64,000 nt of DNA from Rhodopseudomonas pentothenatexigens (GTDB lineage: Bacteria > Pseudomonadota > Alphaproteobacteria > Rhizobiales > Xanthobacteraceae), in contig NZ_UFQQ01000003.1 in NCBI RefSeq assembly GCF_900218015.1, forward strand, positions 1 to 64,000. The letters run 5' to 3'. Both the position numbers and the translations under genes were made by a program. Shown here piece by piece: positions 8,512 through 18,492 of this stretch. The first letter of the stretch is position 1. Every line of letters begins with the position of its first letter. The notes beneath the pieces were generated by a model. It worked only from the letters and a program-made list of their open reading frames with translations, searched no databases and had not been told where the DNA came from.

Positions 8512-10028
8512 GCGCGGCGGCGACATTCTCCGTCGCGCTTGCCAACGAAGCCGCGACCACGCGGCTGATGGCCGAGGTTGCGCTGCTGATCGCCCCCGGC
8601 GACGTGGTCACGCTGTCGGGCGATCTCGGTGCCGGCAAGACCGCCGCTGCGCGGGCGATGATCCGCTATCTCGCGGCCGACGACATGCTGGAGGTACCGA
8701 GCCCGACCTTCACATTGGTGCAGACCTACGACTTGCCGCCCTATCCGTTACTACATGCGGATCTGTACCGCGTCGAAGATCCGTCCGAACTCGAAGAGAT
8801 CGGATTGTCGCCGCTGCCGGACGGCACCGTCGCGCTGATCGAATGGCCGGAGCGCGCCGCCACGGCGTTGCCGGAAGACCGCATCGACATCGCGCTCAGC
8901 CATCGTCCCGCGCTCGGCCCGTCGGCGCGCGCGGCGGAAATCACCGGCCACGGCAAGGCCGTCAAGCAGGTCGAGCGGCTCGCCGCGCTGCGCAGCTTCA
9001 TCGAGACCGCCGGCTACGCCGATGCCGAGCGTCGGCACATGCCGGGTGATGCGTCGACGCGCTCCTACGCGCGGCTGCAGCGCGGCTCCGAGAGCGTGAT
9101 CCTGATGAACGCGCCGCGCCGTCCCGACGGTCCGGCGCTGTATGCCGGCAAGAGCTACAGCGCCGCGGTGCATCTGGCCGAGGACGTCCGCCCGTTCGTC
9201 GCCATCGGGCAGGGCCTGCGCGAGCGCGGCTTCTCGGCTCCGGCGATCCATCATGCCGATCTCGACGCCGGATTCCTGATCACCGAGGATCTCGGCAGCG
9301 TCGGCTTCGTCGAGGGCGATCCGCCGGCGCCGGTGGTCGCGCGCTATCAGGCCGCAACCGACATGCTGGCCGCGCTGCACGCCAAGCCGCTGCCGGATCA
9401 TCTGCCGCTGTCGCCGCGCGAGAGCTATGCGGTGCCGACCTTCGACGAAGACGCGATGATGATCGAGGTCGGCCTGATGCTGGAATGGTACCTTCCGGAT
9501 CGCGGCGCACCGCCGTCGGAAGTGACGCGCGCCGAGTTCGTCGCGCTGTGGCGCAAGCTGCTCGCCGGCATCGCGGCCGCGCCGCGCACCTGGGTGCTGC
9601 GCGACTATCACTCGCCGAATTTGATCTGGCTGGAGGATCGTCCCGGCATCGAGCGCGTCGGGATCATCGATTTTCAGGACACCGTGCTGGGCCCGGTCGC
9701 CTACGACGTCGTGTCGCTGCTGCAGGATGCCCGCATCGACGTGCCGGAAGCAGTCGAGCTGTCGCTGCTCGGTCGCTACGTCAAGACCCGGCTCGCCGCC
9801 GATCCCGAGTTCGACGCCGCCGGTTTCGCACGGCTCTATGCCGTGATGTCGGCGCAGCGGAACACGCGGCTGCTCGGAACTTTTGCCCGGCTCAACCGGC
9901 GAGACGGCAAGCCGCACTACTTGAAGAATCAGCCGCGGGTGTGGGCGTATCTGGCCCGCTCGCTGGCACATCCGGCGCTCGCCGAGGTCCGGGCCTGGTA
10001 CCGGGACCATGTGCCGCCACCGCTCTGA
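8508..10028 (+). CDS. TsaE-AmgK fusion: tRNA t6A ATPase plus sugar kinase
   Basis: A 506-residue fusion. Residues about 1-150 are TsaE, the ATPase of the TsaBDE complex that makes t6A37 in tRNA: P-loop GDLGAGKTAAARAM, SPTFTLVQ and DLYR. Residues about 160-506 are an aminoglycoside-phosphotransferase-fold kinase of the AmgK type (anomeric MurNAc/GlcNAc kinase of peptidoglycan recycling): catalytic RDYHSPNLIW and metal-binding IIDFQD. A MurU-like gene, the next enzyme of that route, lies 0.6 kb downstream, which supports AmgK. The ATG overlaps the kinase stop by ATGA. Confidence 0.87.
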   Translation: MSAAATFSVALANEAATTRLMAEVALLIAPGDVVTLSGDLGAGKTAAARAMIRYLAADDMLEVPSPTFTLVQTYDLPPYPLLHADLYRVEDPSELEEIGLSPLPDGTVALIEWPERAATALPEDRIDIALSHRPALGPSARAAEITGHGKAVKQVERLAALRSFIETAGYADAERRHMPGDASTRSYARLQRGSESVILMNAPRRPDGPALYAGKSYSAAVHLAEDVRPFVAIGQGLRERGFSAPAIHHADLDAGFLITEDLGSVGFVEGDPPAPVVARYQAATDMLAALHAKPLPDHLPLSPRESYAVPTFDEDAMMIEVGLMLEWYLPDRGAPPSEVTRAEFVALWRKLLAGIAAAPRTWVLRDYHSPNLIWLEDRPGIERVGIIDFQDTVLGPVAYDVVSLLQDARIDVPEAVELSLLGRYVKTRLAADPEFDAAGFARLYAVMSAQRNTRLLGTFARLNRRDGKPHYLKNQPRVWAYLARSLAHPALAEVRAWYRDHVPPPL

Positions 10029-10077
10029 TTCGGCGGATTTCCTTTACCCATCTTTAGAGGCGGCCACGTAGTGTTGC

Positions 10078-10443
10078 GTGGTCGCTGAGGCATGGCCCGG
10101 CGGCGTCAAGACCGAACTGCAGGACTTCGAGATGGTTGCCGAACGCAATAAGGACGGCCGCGTGGTGTTCGACCGCGGCTTGCGCGCTCAGATGATGGCG
10201 ATCGACGGAACCTGGCGTCGTCCCTGTCTGATCGAGGACGTCTCCGAGTTCGGCGCCAAGCTGACGATCGAGGGCTCGGTCGAAGGACTCAATTTGAAGG
10301 AATTCTTCCTGCTGCTGTCGTCGACGGGGCTGGCCTATCGGCGCTGCGAACTGAGCTGGATCAACGGGGACCAGATCGGCGTCACCTTCCTGCGCCTCGA
10401 CAAGAAAAAGAAGCGCCAGGCCGCACAGGTCGAGGACGCCTGA
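10078..10443 (+). CDS. PilZ-domain protein
   Basis: Small protein of 121 residues (GTG at 10078) or 103 residues (ATG at 10132). The centre reads IEDVSEFGAKL, matching the D/N-x-S-x-x-G half of the PilZ c-di-GMP motif, preceded by an Arg-containing segment (VVFDRGLRAQ) that only loosely fits RxxxR. The C-terminus is a basic tail (KKKKRQ). PilZ proteins bind c-di-GMP or act as degenerate adaptors; the imperfect Arg motif leaves binding open. It lies between the AmgK-like and MurU-like genes. Confidence 0.7.
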   Translation: MVAEAWPGGVKTELQDFEMVAERNKDGRVVFDRGLRAQMMAIDGTWRRPCLIEDVSEFGAKLTIEGSVEGLNLKEFFLLLSSTGLAYRRCELSWINGDQIGVTFLRLDKKKKRQAAQVEDA

Positions 10444-10590
10444 GCCGCTCCGCTCATGCAGCCGGAGCGAAGCGCGCGCGTCGTATCGTCGTCATGATCG
10501 CCGACTACCCAGTGACCGCCTCCGATAGACCGATCGGAGTCGCGTGATACAATCGATTCGCGCCGCCTGGTGCGTTCCGAGTCGGAGACC

Positions 10591-11313
10591 ATGACCGTTC
10601 GTCCCCACAAAGCCATGGTGCTGGCCGCCGGCCTCGGCCTGCGGATGCGCCCGCTGACCGAGCACATGCCGAAGCCGCTGGTGCGCGTCGCCGGCCGTCC
10701 GCTGCTCGACCACGTGCTCGACCGGCTGGCCGAGGTCGGCGTCACCGAAGCGGTCGTCAACGTCCACTATCTGCCGGATCAGATCATCGATCACGTGGCC
10801 GGGCGAACCAGCCCGCGGGTGATCATTTCGGACGAGCGCGATCAGGTGCTCGGCACCGGCGGCGCGGTGGTCAAAGCGCTACCGTTGCTCGGCGATGCGC
10901 CGTTCTATCACCTCAACGCCGACACGATGTGGATCGACGGCGTGCGGCCGAATCTGGCGCGGCTCGCCGAAGCGTTCGATCCGGCGCGGATGGACATCCT
11001 GCTGCTGATGGCGCCGACCGCGGGCAGCATCGGCTATGCGGGCAAGGGCGACTTCGCGATGAGCACCGACGGCAGCCTGCACAGGCGCAAGGAAACCGAG
11101 GTGGTGCCGTTCGTCTATGCGGGTGCCGCGATCATGTCGCCGGCGATCTTCAAGGACGCGCCGCAGGGCGAATTTTCGCTGACCAAAATGTTCGACAGCG
11201 CCGGCCAGCGACACCGGCTGCACGGGTTGCGGCTCGACGGCGTCTGGATGCATGTCGGCACGCCCGACGCGGTGGCTGCGGCCGAACGGGCGTATCTCGC
11301 CAGCGTCGCCTGA
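10591..11313 (+). CDS. murU: MurU-like nucleotidyltransferase
   Basis: Sugar-1-phosphate nucleotidyltransferase of 240 residues. The N-terminal signature is AMVLAAGLGLRMRPLT followed by PKPLVRVAGRPLLDH, the NTP-transferase loop and Lys motif. In the context of an AmgK-like kinase it is best read as MurU (N-acetylmuramate-1-phosphate uridylyltransferase), which with AmgK recycles MurNAc to UDP-MurNAc and bypasses fosfomycin-sensitive MurA. The ATG at 10591 has GGAG four bases upstream; a GTG at 10570 is possible. A mannose-1-phosphate guanylyltransferase cannot be fully excluded. Confidence 0.83.
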   Translation: MTVRPHKAMVLAAGLGLRMRPLTEHMPKPLVRVAGRPLLDHVLDRLAEVGVTEAVVNVHYLPDQIIDHVAGRTSPRVIISDERDQVLGTGGAVVKALPLLGDAPFYHLNADTMWIDGVRPNLARLAEAFDPARMDILLLMAPTAGSIGYAGKGDFAMSTDGSLHRRKETEVVPFVYAGAAIMSPAIFKDAPQGEFSLTKMFDSAGQRHRLHGLRLDGVWMHVGTPDAVAAAERAYLASVA

Positions 11314-11381
11314 GGGGGCGCCGGCCACCTCCTTTCGCCGGATTTGCCGTGCCATGATGGCGAAGGCGAATCAGGACATCG

Positions 11382-14300
11382 ATGCACCTTTTCAGCGTTC
11401 CATCTTCGGCGCCATTTCTGCGCACGACCATCGCGGCGCTGGTCGACGGCCGGCTGGTCGACGGCTTCGAGGCGCGTAGCGCGCCGGAGCGGCTCGCCGA
11501 CGCCACGCTGTATCTGCCGACCCGGCGCGCCGGCCGCATGGCGCGCGAGATCTTCCTCGACGTGCTCGGCGCCGACGCCGTGCTGCTGCCGCGGATCGTC
11601 GCGCTCGGCGATATCGACGAAGATGAGCTGGCGTTCGCGCAGGCCGCATCGGGGCTCGCCGATCTGGAAATTCCCCCCGCGCTCGACGGGCTGCCGCGCC
11701 GCTTGCTGCTGGCGCAGCTGATCGCGGGCTGGGCCGCCCGGCTGAAGCCGGACGATCCGGCGCAAGCGCCGCTGGTGGTCGGGGGGCCGGCCTCGGCGCT
11801 GGCGCTCGCCGATGATCTGGCGCGGCTGATCGACGATATGTCGACCCGCGGCGTCGACTGGTCGGCGCTCGGGAAGCTGGTGCCCGACGCATTCGATCGC
11901 TACTGGAGCCTCACGCTCGAATTTCTCGAGATCGCCGGCCACGCCTGGCCGCAACATCTGAAAGAGACCGACCGGATCGAACCGGCGGCGCGGCGTGATC
12001 GGCTGATCGATGCGGAGGCGCAGCGGTTGGCAACCCAGCGCACCGGTCCGGTGATCGCCGCCGGTTCGACCGGCTCGATGCCGGCGACCGCGAAGCTGCT
12101 CACCGCGATCGCAGGGCTGCCCCACGGCGCAGTGGTGCTGCCCGGCCTCGACATCGATCTGGACGACGCGGCATGGGATCTGATCGGCGGCAGCCGCGAC
12201 CGGCAGGGCAAGCCGGTGGCGCCGCCGTCGCCGAATCATCCGCAATACGCCATGCACGGCCTGCTCGAACGGATGGGTGTGACGCGCCGCGAGGTGCAGC
12301 AGCTCGGCACGCCGGCCCGCCACGGCCGCGAACTGCTGGCCTCCGAGGCGCTGCGGCCGTCGTCGGCGACGGCGGTGTGGCACGACCGGCTGAAGGAGGC
12401 CGAGGTCGATCGCCTGATCGGCGAAGGCGCAGATGGACTGACGCTGATCGAAGCGCCGAATTCGGAAGCCGAGGCTTTGGCGGTTGCGGTGGTGCTGCGC
12501 GAGGCGCGTGAGCAGTGCAAGACCGCAGCGCTGGTGACGCCGGATCGCGCGCTGGCGCGCCGCGTCGTCGCCGCGCTCGGCCGCTGGCATCTGCCGGTGG
12601 ACGATTCCGGCGGCGACTCGCTGATGGAGACGCAGCCAGGCATCTTCGCGCGGCTCGCGGCCGAGACCGCGCTCGAAGGCTGCGAACCGGCGACGCTGCT
12701 GGCGCTGCTCAAGCATCCGCTGCTGCGGCTCGGCCGCGCCGATCATGGCTGGCGTAGCGCGATCGAAACCCTGGAACTCGCGCTGCTGCGCGGCCCACGG
12801 CCGCCCCCCGGCTGCGACGGGCTGGCCAAGGAATTCGCGATCTTCCGGGAAGAGCTTGCCAAGCTGAAGCGCGGCGAAGCCAGCGCGCTGCATCCGTCCG
12901 AGCCGCGCACGCGATTGTCCGAACCGAGCCTCGATGAAGCGCAGCAACTCATCGCACAGCTCAAAGCCGCGCTCGCACCGCTGGAGGCGTTCGGACCGAG
13001 CCCGCTAGATCTGTCCGAGATCGGCGCGCGGCATCGCGACGTCTTGAAGGCGTTGACGGCCGATCACGACGGCATCGTCGAAGCGTTCGAAGGCCCGCAA
13101 GGTTCGGCATTGCTCCGCGCGTTCGACGATCTCGCCGCAGTCGGTCCGGCGAGCGGCGTACTGGTCGCGGCGCGCGACTATGGCGAAGTGTTCGAGACCG
13201 CGTTCGGCGATCGCGTGGTTCGCCGTCCCGAACGCGCCGAGGCGCCGATCCGCATCTACGGCCCGCTCGAAGCGCGGCTGACGCAGCAGGACCGGGTCGT
13301 GCTCGGCGGACTGGTCGAGGGCGTGTGGCCGCCGGCGCCGCGGATCGACCCGTGGCTGAGCCGGCCGATGCGGCACGAACTCGGGCTCGATCTGCCGGAG
13401 CGCCGCATCGGCCTGTCGGCGCACGACTTCGCGCAGGCGCTCGGCGCCGACGAGGTGTTCATCAGCCACGCGGCCAAAGTCGGCGGTGCGCCGGCGGTGG
13501 CGTCGCGCTTCCTGCACCGGCTCGAAGCGGTCGCCGGCGCGGATCGCTGGAAGGCGATGAAGGCGCGCGGGCAGAAATATCTCGACTACGCGCACGAACT
13601 GGATCGCCCCGAAACCGTGACGCCGATCGCGCAGCCCGCGCCGAAGCCGCCGCGGATCGCGCGGCCGCTGAAGCTGCCGGTCACCGCGATCGAGGACTGG
13701 CTGCGCGATCCTTATACGATCTATGCCAAGTACATCCTGCGGCTGTCGCCGCTCGATCCGGCCGACATGCCGCTGTCGGGCGCCGATCGCGGCTCGGCGA
13801 TCCACGCGGCGCTCGGCGAATTCACCGAGCGCTACCAGGACGCACTGCCGGACGATCCGGTGACGGCGCTGCGCCAAATCGGCCAGAAACATTTTGAGCC
13901 GCTGATGGACCATGCCGAAGCCCGTGCGCTGTGGTGGCCGCGCTTCCTGCGAATCGCGACCTGGTTCGGCGCGTGGGAGCAGCGGCGCCGTGCTGGCGTC
14001 GTGCAGGTGCAGGCGGAGCGCCGCGGCACGCTGACGATCCCGCTTGGTGGGGAACGCAATTTCGAATTGTCGGCGCGCGCCGACCGCATCGAACGTCGCG
14101 ACGACGGCAGCTACGCGATCCTCGACTACAAGACCGGACATCCGCCGACCGGCAAACAAGTGCGGATGGGGCTGTCGCCGCAGCTCACGCTGGAAGCGGC
14201 GATCCTGCGCGACGGTGGCTTCGAGGATATTCCGGCTGCCGCCTCGGTGAGCGAGCTCACTTACGTCAAGCTGAGCGGCAATACGCCGCCGGGCGATGAG

Positions 14301-14531
14301 CGCGTGCTTGAACTGAAGATCGAACGCAAGGACGAGCCGCAGCTCCCCGACGATGCCGCCGATGAAGCGCGCGCTAAGCTGGAAGGTTTGGTCCGCCGCT
14401 TCGAGGACGAGAAGCAGCCCTATCGTTCGCTGGTGCTGTCGATGTGGTCGCAGCGCTACGGCACCTACGACGATCTGGCGCGGATCAAGGAATGGTCGGC
14501 GGCCGGCGGTCGCGGAGACGCGTCGTCATGA
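11382..14531 (+). CDS. addB: Double-strand break repair protein AddB
   Basis: Large subunit of the AddAB helicase-nuclease that resects DNA ends for RecA loading. The 1049-residue alphaproteobacterial AddB has an N-terminal helicase-like half without a clear Walker A and a C-terminal PD-(D/E)XK nuclease (LSARADRIERR, then AILDYKTGHPP near residues 895-925). The stop overlaps the addA start as ATGA, so the subunits are coupled. Length and order (addB then addA) fit rhizobial relatives. Confidence 0.92.
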   Translation: MHLFSVPSSAPFLRTTIAALVDGRLVDGFEARSAPERLADATLYLPTRRAGRMAREIFLDVLGADAVLLPRIVALGDIDEDELAFAQAASGLADLEIPPALDGLPRRLLLAQLIAGWAARLKPDDPAQAPLVVGGPASALALADDLARLIDDMSTRGVDWSALGKLVPDAFDRYWSLTLEFLEIAGHAWPQHLKETDRIEPAARRDRLIDAEAQRLATQRTGPVIAAGSTGSMPATAKLLTAIAGLPHGAVVLPGLDIDLDDAAWDLIGGSRDRQGKPVAPPSPNHPQYAMHGLLERMGVTRREVQQLGTPARHGRELLASEALRPSSATAVWHDRLKEAEVDRLIGEGADGLTLIEAPNSEAEALAVAVVLREAREQCKTAALVTPDRALARRVVAALGRWHLPVDDSGGDSLMETQPGIFARLAAETALEGCEPATLLALLKHPLLRLGRADHGWRSAIETLELALLRGPRPPPGCDGLAKEFAIFREELAKLKRGEASALHPSEPRTRLSEPSLDEAQQLIAQLKAALAPLEAFGPSPLDLSEIGARHRDVLKALTADHDGIVEAFEGPQGSALLRAFDDLAAVGPASGVLVAARDYGEVFETAFGDRVVRRPERAEAPIRIYGPLEARLTQQDRVVLGGLVEGVWPPAPRIDPWLSRPMRHELGLDLPERRIGLSAHDFAQALGADEVFISHAAKVGGAPAVASRFLHRLEAVAGADRWKAMKARGQKYLDYAHELDRPETVTPIAQPAPKPPRIARPLKLPVTAIEDWLRDPYTIYAKYILRLSPLDPADMPLSGADRGSAIHAALGEFTERYQDALPDDPVTALRQIGQKHFEPLMDHAEARALWWPRFLRIATWFGAWEQRRRAGVVQVQAERRGTLTIPLGGERNFELSARADRIERRDDGSYAILDYKTGHPPTGKQVRMGLSPQLTLEAAILRDGGFEDIPAAASVSELTYVKLSGNTPPGDERVLELKIERKDEPQLPDDAADEARAKLEGLVRRFEDEKQPYRSLVLSMWSQRYGTYDDLARIKEWSAAGGRGDASS

Positions 14532-17500
14532 GCCGCGTCATTCCCAACGAAGCACGTGCCCGGCAGGAGATCGCGTCCGATCCGTCGGCATCGGTGTTCG
14601 TCTCCGCCAATGCCGGCTCGGGCAAGACCCATGTGCTGGTTCAGCGAGTCATTCGCCTGCTGCTCGACGGCGTCTCGCCGGAGCGCATCCTGTGTATCAC
14701 CTTCACCAAGGCAGCGGCCGCCAACATGGCCGAGCGGGTGTTCACCACGCTCGGCCATTGGGTGAAGCTCGACGACGAGGAATTGTCAGCGGCGATTCGC
14801 GCCACCGGCGTCAAGACGGTCGGCCCCTCACTGCTGGCGCAGGCGCGAAAATTGTTCGCCTGCGCGCTGGAGACGCCGGGCGGGCTGAAGGTGCAGACCA
14901 TCCACGCGCTGTGCACGCGGCTGCTGCAGCAGTTTCCGTTCGAGGCCAACGTGCCGGCGCGGTTTTCCGTGCTCGACGACCGCGACCAGGCCGAGCTGAT
15001 GCAGCGCGCCAGCCTCGACGTGCTGCTGCGCGCCGCCGCGGCGCCGGACAGCGACGCCGGGCGCGCGCTGGCGTTCGCCATGACGAGTGCCGCTGACGTC
15101 ACCTTCCGCGATGTGGTGCAGGAAGCCTGCATGAGCCGCGATCGCTTCATGGCGTGGGTGGCGCAGGCCGGTAGCGTCGAGCGTGCGATGGCGCAATTGT
15201 CCGCCACGCTTGGCGTTGTGCCGGACGATAGCTGCGCGGCGGCCGATCGCGACATCGTCGACGGGCCGAACCTGCCGCGCTCGGAATGGGCTGCCGTCGC
15301 CGCGACATTCGAAGACGGCAGCGCCAACGATCAGGCGCAGGGCAGGCGGTTGCGTGCCGCGCTGGCGCTGGCGGATGCGGCGCAAATCGAAGCCTATCTC
15401 CAGGTGTTCTTCACCAAGGATAGCGGCCTGCGCAAAAGCCTGATCACCAAGAAGCTCGGCGACGGCGCGCCCGGCCTCGCCGAGAGGCTGCAGCGCGAAG
15501 GCGCGCGGCTTGGTGCTCTGCTCGAACGGCGCCGCGCATTGGCGTTGCGGGAACGCACGCGGGCGCTGCTGGTGATCGCCGCCCAGGTTGCCGGCAACAT
15601 CGCGCGCGAGAAGCGCGAGCGTGGGCTGCTCGATTACGACGACCTGATCGACAAGACGCTGGCGATGCTCGACAGCGGCGCGGCCGGGTGGGTGCATTTC
15701 AAGCTCGACCGCGGCGTCGATCATGTGCTGATCGACGAGGCGCAGGATACGTCGCCGAAGCAGTGGAAGATCGTGGCCCGGCTGATCGACGAGTTCACGT
15801 CGGGCGAGGGCGCGCGCGATGGCATCAAACGCACCATCTTCGCGGTCGGCGACGAGAAGCAGTCGATCTTCTCGTTCCAGGGCGCGGTGCCGAAGGAGTT
15901 CGCCGAGTGGCGTGACCTGTTGCAGCGGCGGTTCAGTGGTGCCGGGCTGACCTTCGAGAAGGTGGCGTTCAACTACTCGTTCCGCTCCGGCGCCGCGATC
16001 CTGCAATCGGTCGATCAGGTGTTCCGCGATCCGGCGATCTACCGCAGCATCCACGCCGACTCGACCTACCCGCTGCATCAGTCGCTCGCCGATGCAGGGC
16101 CGAGCCTGATCGATCTGTGGCCGCTGGAAGTCCCGGACGATCGCCAACAGATCGAAGGCTGGCAGGCGCCGTTCGATGCGGTGTCCGAGACCAGTCCCGA
16201 GGTCCGGCTCGCCGACAAGGTGCGGGCAGAGATTGGCGCACTGATCACGCGCGGCACCCAGACCGGTCCGATGGGCCGCCGCCGGCCGCTGAGCTATGGC
16301 GACGTGCTGATCCTGGTGCGGCGGCGTGGCTCGGCGTTCGACGCGGTGATCCAGGCGCTGAAACGCGGCGGCATCCCGGTCGCCGGCGCCGACCGGCTGA
16401 AGCTGACCGAGCACATCGCGATCATCGACCTGATGAATCTCGCCGACGCACTGCTGCTGCCGCAGGACGATCTGGCGCTCGCAGTGGCGCTGAAGAGTCC
16501 ACTGTTCGGGCTCGATGACGACGACCTGTTCAAACTGGCCTGGCAGCGCAAGGGTTCACTACGCGCTGCGCTGGCCGATCATGCTGCGTCTGATCCGAAG
16601 TTAGCGGCCGTGCAGCGCCGGCTGGAGAGCTACGCGGCGCGGGCACAGGCCGAAACGCCGTTCGGGTTCTTTGCCTGGCTGCTCGGCGGCGACGGCAGCG
16701 ACAGCGGCCGCGCCCGCATCCTACGCCGGCTCGGGCCGGAGGCTAACGATGCGCTCGACGAGTTTCTCGAGCTGGCGCTGAGCTTCGAGCAGAAGCGGGC
16801 GCCGTCGCTGCAAGGCTTCATGGCGTGGCTGCGCGAAGCCGACACCGAGATCAAACGCGACATGGAAATCTCCCGCGACGAAGTCCGGGTGATGACTGTG
16901 CACGGCGCCAAGGGTCTGGAAGCGCCGGTGGTGTTCCTGATCGACACCACCTCGTCGCCGGCCGACACCCAGCGGCTCAACCTGATCCGGCTGCCGGGCG
17001 GCAACGCCGCGCCGGGCTCGGTCGCCGCGATGGTGTGGGCGGGACGCAAGGCCGACGATCCGAGCGTCGTCGAGCAGGCGCGCAGCGCGATGATCGAGGA
17101 GACCGAGGACGAATATCGCCGGCTGCTGTACGTGGCGATGACCCGCGCGGCCGACCGGCTGATCGTCGGTGGCTGCATGCCGGGCAACCGCAACGAGGTG
17201 CGGCCGCACTCCTGGTATGATCTGATCAGCAAGGGGCTGGAGTCGTCCGGACTGATGATGCAGCCGGTCCCGCCCGAGGGTGTGATCAAGCGCTACTGCC
17301 GCCCGGAGGACGTGATCGAGGAAACTGGCGCGGCGACGCCGCGCCACGAGGCGACGGTCACGTTGCTGCCGGACTGGCTGCGCCGGCCGGCGCCCGGCTT
17401 ACCGTCTGCCGAACAGGTGCTGCGGCCCTCGGATGCCGACGACGATGATCGGCGCCGGCTGCGGCCGGGAGAGTCCGACGCTAGCCGTAGCCGCGCGCTG

Positions 17501-18013
17501 CAGCGCGGCACGCTGGTGCACCGGCTGCTGCAATCGCTGCCGGAGATCGCGGTTGTCGATCGCTCGGTGGCGGCAGACCGGTTCCTCGCCCGCAATGCGC
17601 CGGATTGGAGCGAGGAGGATCGGGATGCGCTCGTCGCCCAGGTGCTCGGGCTGATTGCCGATGCGAGGTTTGCGGCGGTGTTCGGCCCCGGCAGCCGCGC
17701 CGAGGTGCCGATCGTCGGCCGGCTGCAGCGCCGCGGTGGGCCGGTGCTGGTGTCCGGCCAGATCGACCGCCTGGTCGTGACCGAGACCGAGGTCCTGATC
17801 GTCGATTACAAGACCAACCACGCCCCGCCGCGGGTCGAGGCGGAGGCGCCGCGCCCTTACGTCCGCCAGCTCGCCCGCTACCGCGCGTTGCTCGGCGCGA
17901 TCTATCCACAGCGCACCGTCCGGGCCGCCCTGCTCTGGACCGAAGCGGCTGAAATCATGGAGATTTCGGCCTCTGCGCTGGACGCGGAGCAGGCCGATCT
18001 GACGGTGCCGTGA
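14528..18013 (+). CDS. addA: Double-strand break repair helicase-nuclease AddA
   Basis: UvrD-like SF1 helicase with C-terminal nuclease, 1161 residues. Seen are Walker A (VSANAGSGKTHVLVQRV), the Q/Ia region (CITFTKAAAANMAER), DEXX-box VLIDEAQDTSPKQW, motif III GDEKQSIFSFQGA, motif V VMTVHGAKGLEAPVVF, motif VI YVAMTRAADRL and the nuclease motif VLIVDYKTNHAPP near the end. The ATG overlaps the addB stop. The frame is open upstream to 14444, but that part is inside addB and unlike the family. Confidence 0.94.
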   Translation: MSRVIPNEARARQEIASDPSASVFVSANAGSGKTHVLVQRVIRLLLDGVSPERILCITFTKAAAANMAERVFTTLGHWVKLDDEELSAAIRATGVKTVGPSLLAQARKLFACALETPGGLKVQTIHALCTRLLQQFPFEANVPARFSVLDDRDQAELMQRASLDVLLRAAAAPDSDAGRALAFAMTSAADVTFRDVVQEACMSRDRFMAWVAQAGSVERAMAQLSATLGVVPDDSCAAADRDIVDGPNLPRSEWAAVAATFEDGSANDQAQGRRLRAALALADAAQIEAYLQVFFTKDSGLRKSLITKKLGDGAPGLAERLQREGARLGALLERRRALALRERTRALLVIAAQVAGNIAREKRERGLLDYDDLIDKTLAMLDSGAAGWVHFKLDRGVDHVLIDEAQDTSPKQWKIVARLIDEFTSGEGARDGIKRTIFAVGDEKQSIFSFQGAVPKEFAEWRDLLQRRFSGAGLTFEKVAFNYSFRSGAAILQSVDQVFRDPAIYRSIHADSTYPLHQSLADAGPSLIDLWPLEVPDDRQQIEGWQAPFDAVSETSPEVRLADKVRAEIGALITRGTQTGPMGRRRPLSYGDVLILVRRRGSAFDAVIQALKRGGIPVAGADRLKLTEHIAIIDLMNLADALLLPQDDLALAVALKSPLFGLDDDDLFKLAWQRKGSLRAALADHAASDPKLAAVQRRLESYAARAQAETPFGFFAWLLGGDGSDSGRARILRRLGPEANDALDEFLELALSFEQKRAPSLQGFMAWLREADTEIKRDMEISRDEVRVMTVHGAKGLEAPVVFLIDTTSSPADTQRLNLIRLPGGNAAPGSVAAMVWAGRKADDPSVVEQARSAMIEETEDEYRRLLYVAMTRAADRLIVGGCMPGNRNEVRPHSWYDLISKGLESSGLMMQPVPPEGVIKRYCRPEDVIEETGAATPRHEATVTLLPDWLRRPAPGLPSAEQVLRPSDADDDDRRRLRPGESDASRSRALQRGTLVHRLLQSLPEIAVVDRSVAADRFLARNAPDWSEEDRDALVAQVLGLIADARFAAVFGPGSRAEVPIVGRLQRRGGPVLVSGQIDRLVVTETEVLIVDYKTNHAPPRVEAEAPRPYVRQLARYRALLGAIYPQRTVRAALLWTEAAEIMEISASALDAEQADLTVP

Positions 18014-18109
18014 GCCGTGCTTGACCGCACCGCGGCGCGTTCATACGTTCACCCGTCATCACGGCGCGATTCCCGCCGCCGCTCTTCATCCGGTTTCACG
18101 AGGTATCCC

Positions 18110-18430
18110 ATGGCCGTTGGTAAGGTGTCAGACGCCGATTTCGAAAACGAGGTTCTCAACGCCCAGGGGCCTGTGGTGGTGGACTTCTGGGCCGAGTGGT
18201 GCGGCCCCTGCCGCATGATCGCGCCGGCGCTCGACGAAATCGCCGGGGCGATGGGCGACAAGGTCAAGATCGTGAAGCTCAACGTCGACGAGAGCCCGGT
18301 CACCGCCTCGAAGTATGGCGTGATGTCGATCCCGACCCTGATGATCTTCAAGGGCGGCGAAATGGCCTCGCGCCAGGTCGGCGCCGCGCCGAAGGCCAAG
18401 CTGCAGCAGTGGATCTCGGCCGCGGTCTGA
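18110..18430 (+). CDS. trxA: Thioredoxin
   Basis: Cytosolic disulfide reductase, 106 residues, with the redox site [10 protein letters not shown], the cis-Pro loop [12 protein letters not shown] and the conserved C-terminal GA. The ATG at 18110 has ACGAGG upstream; the frame continues upstream to 18017, but family proteins start with a short VGKVSDADF-like segment as here. It lies about 100 bases after addA and is followed at once by a terminator. Confidence 0.95.
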   Translation: MAVGKVSDADFENEVLNAQGPVVVDFWAEWCGPCRMIAPALDEIAGAMGDKVKIVKLNVDESPVTASKYGVMSIPTLMIFKGGEMASRQVGAAPKAKLQQWISAAV

Positions 18431-18457
18431 ACTCCGACGCTCCATGAACGTTCTGAG

Positions 18458-18484
18458 ACGGCCGGCAATCCGCCGGCCGTTTTG
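18458..18484 (+). terminator. Rho-independent terminator after trxA
   Basis: Perfect 9-bp stem ACGGCCGGC (18458-18466) / GCCGGCCGT (18472-18480), loop AATCC, followed by a short T run (TTTTGCGTTT). It lies 28 bases after the trxA stop. Confidence 0.85.
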
Positions 18485-18492
18485 CGTTTAGG

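Noticed and set aside
14444-14527. Longer AddA N-terminus
   Set aside because: The 28 extra residues lie in addB out of frame; the ATGA overlap gives the family start.
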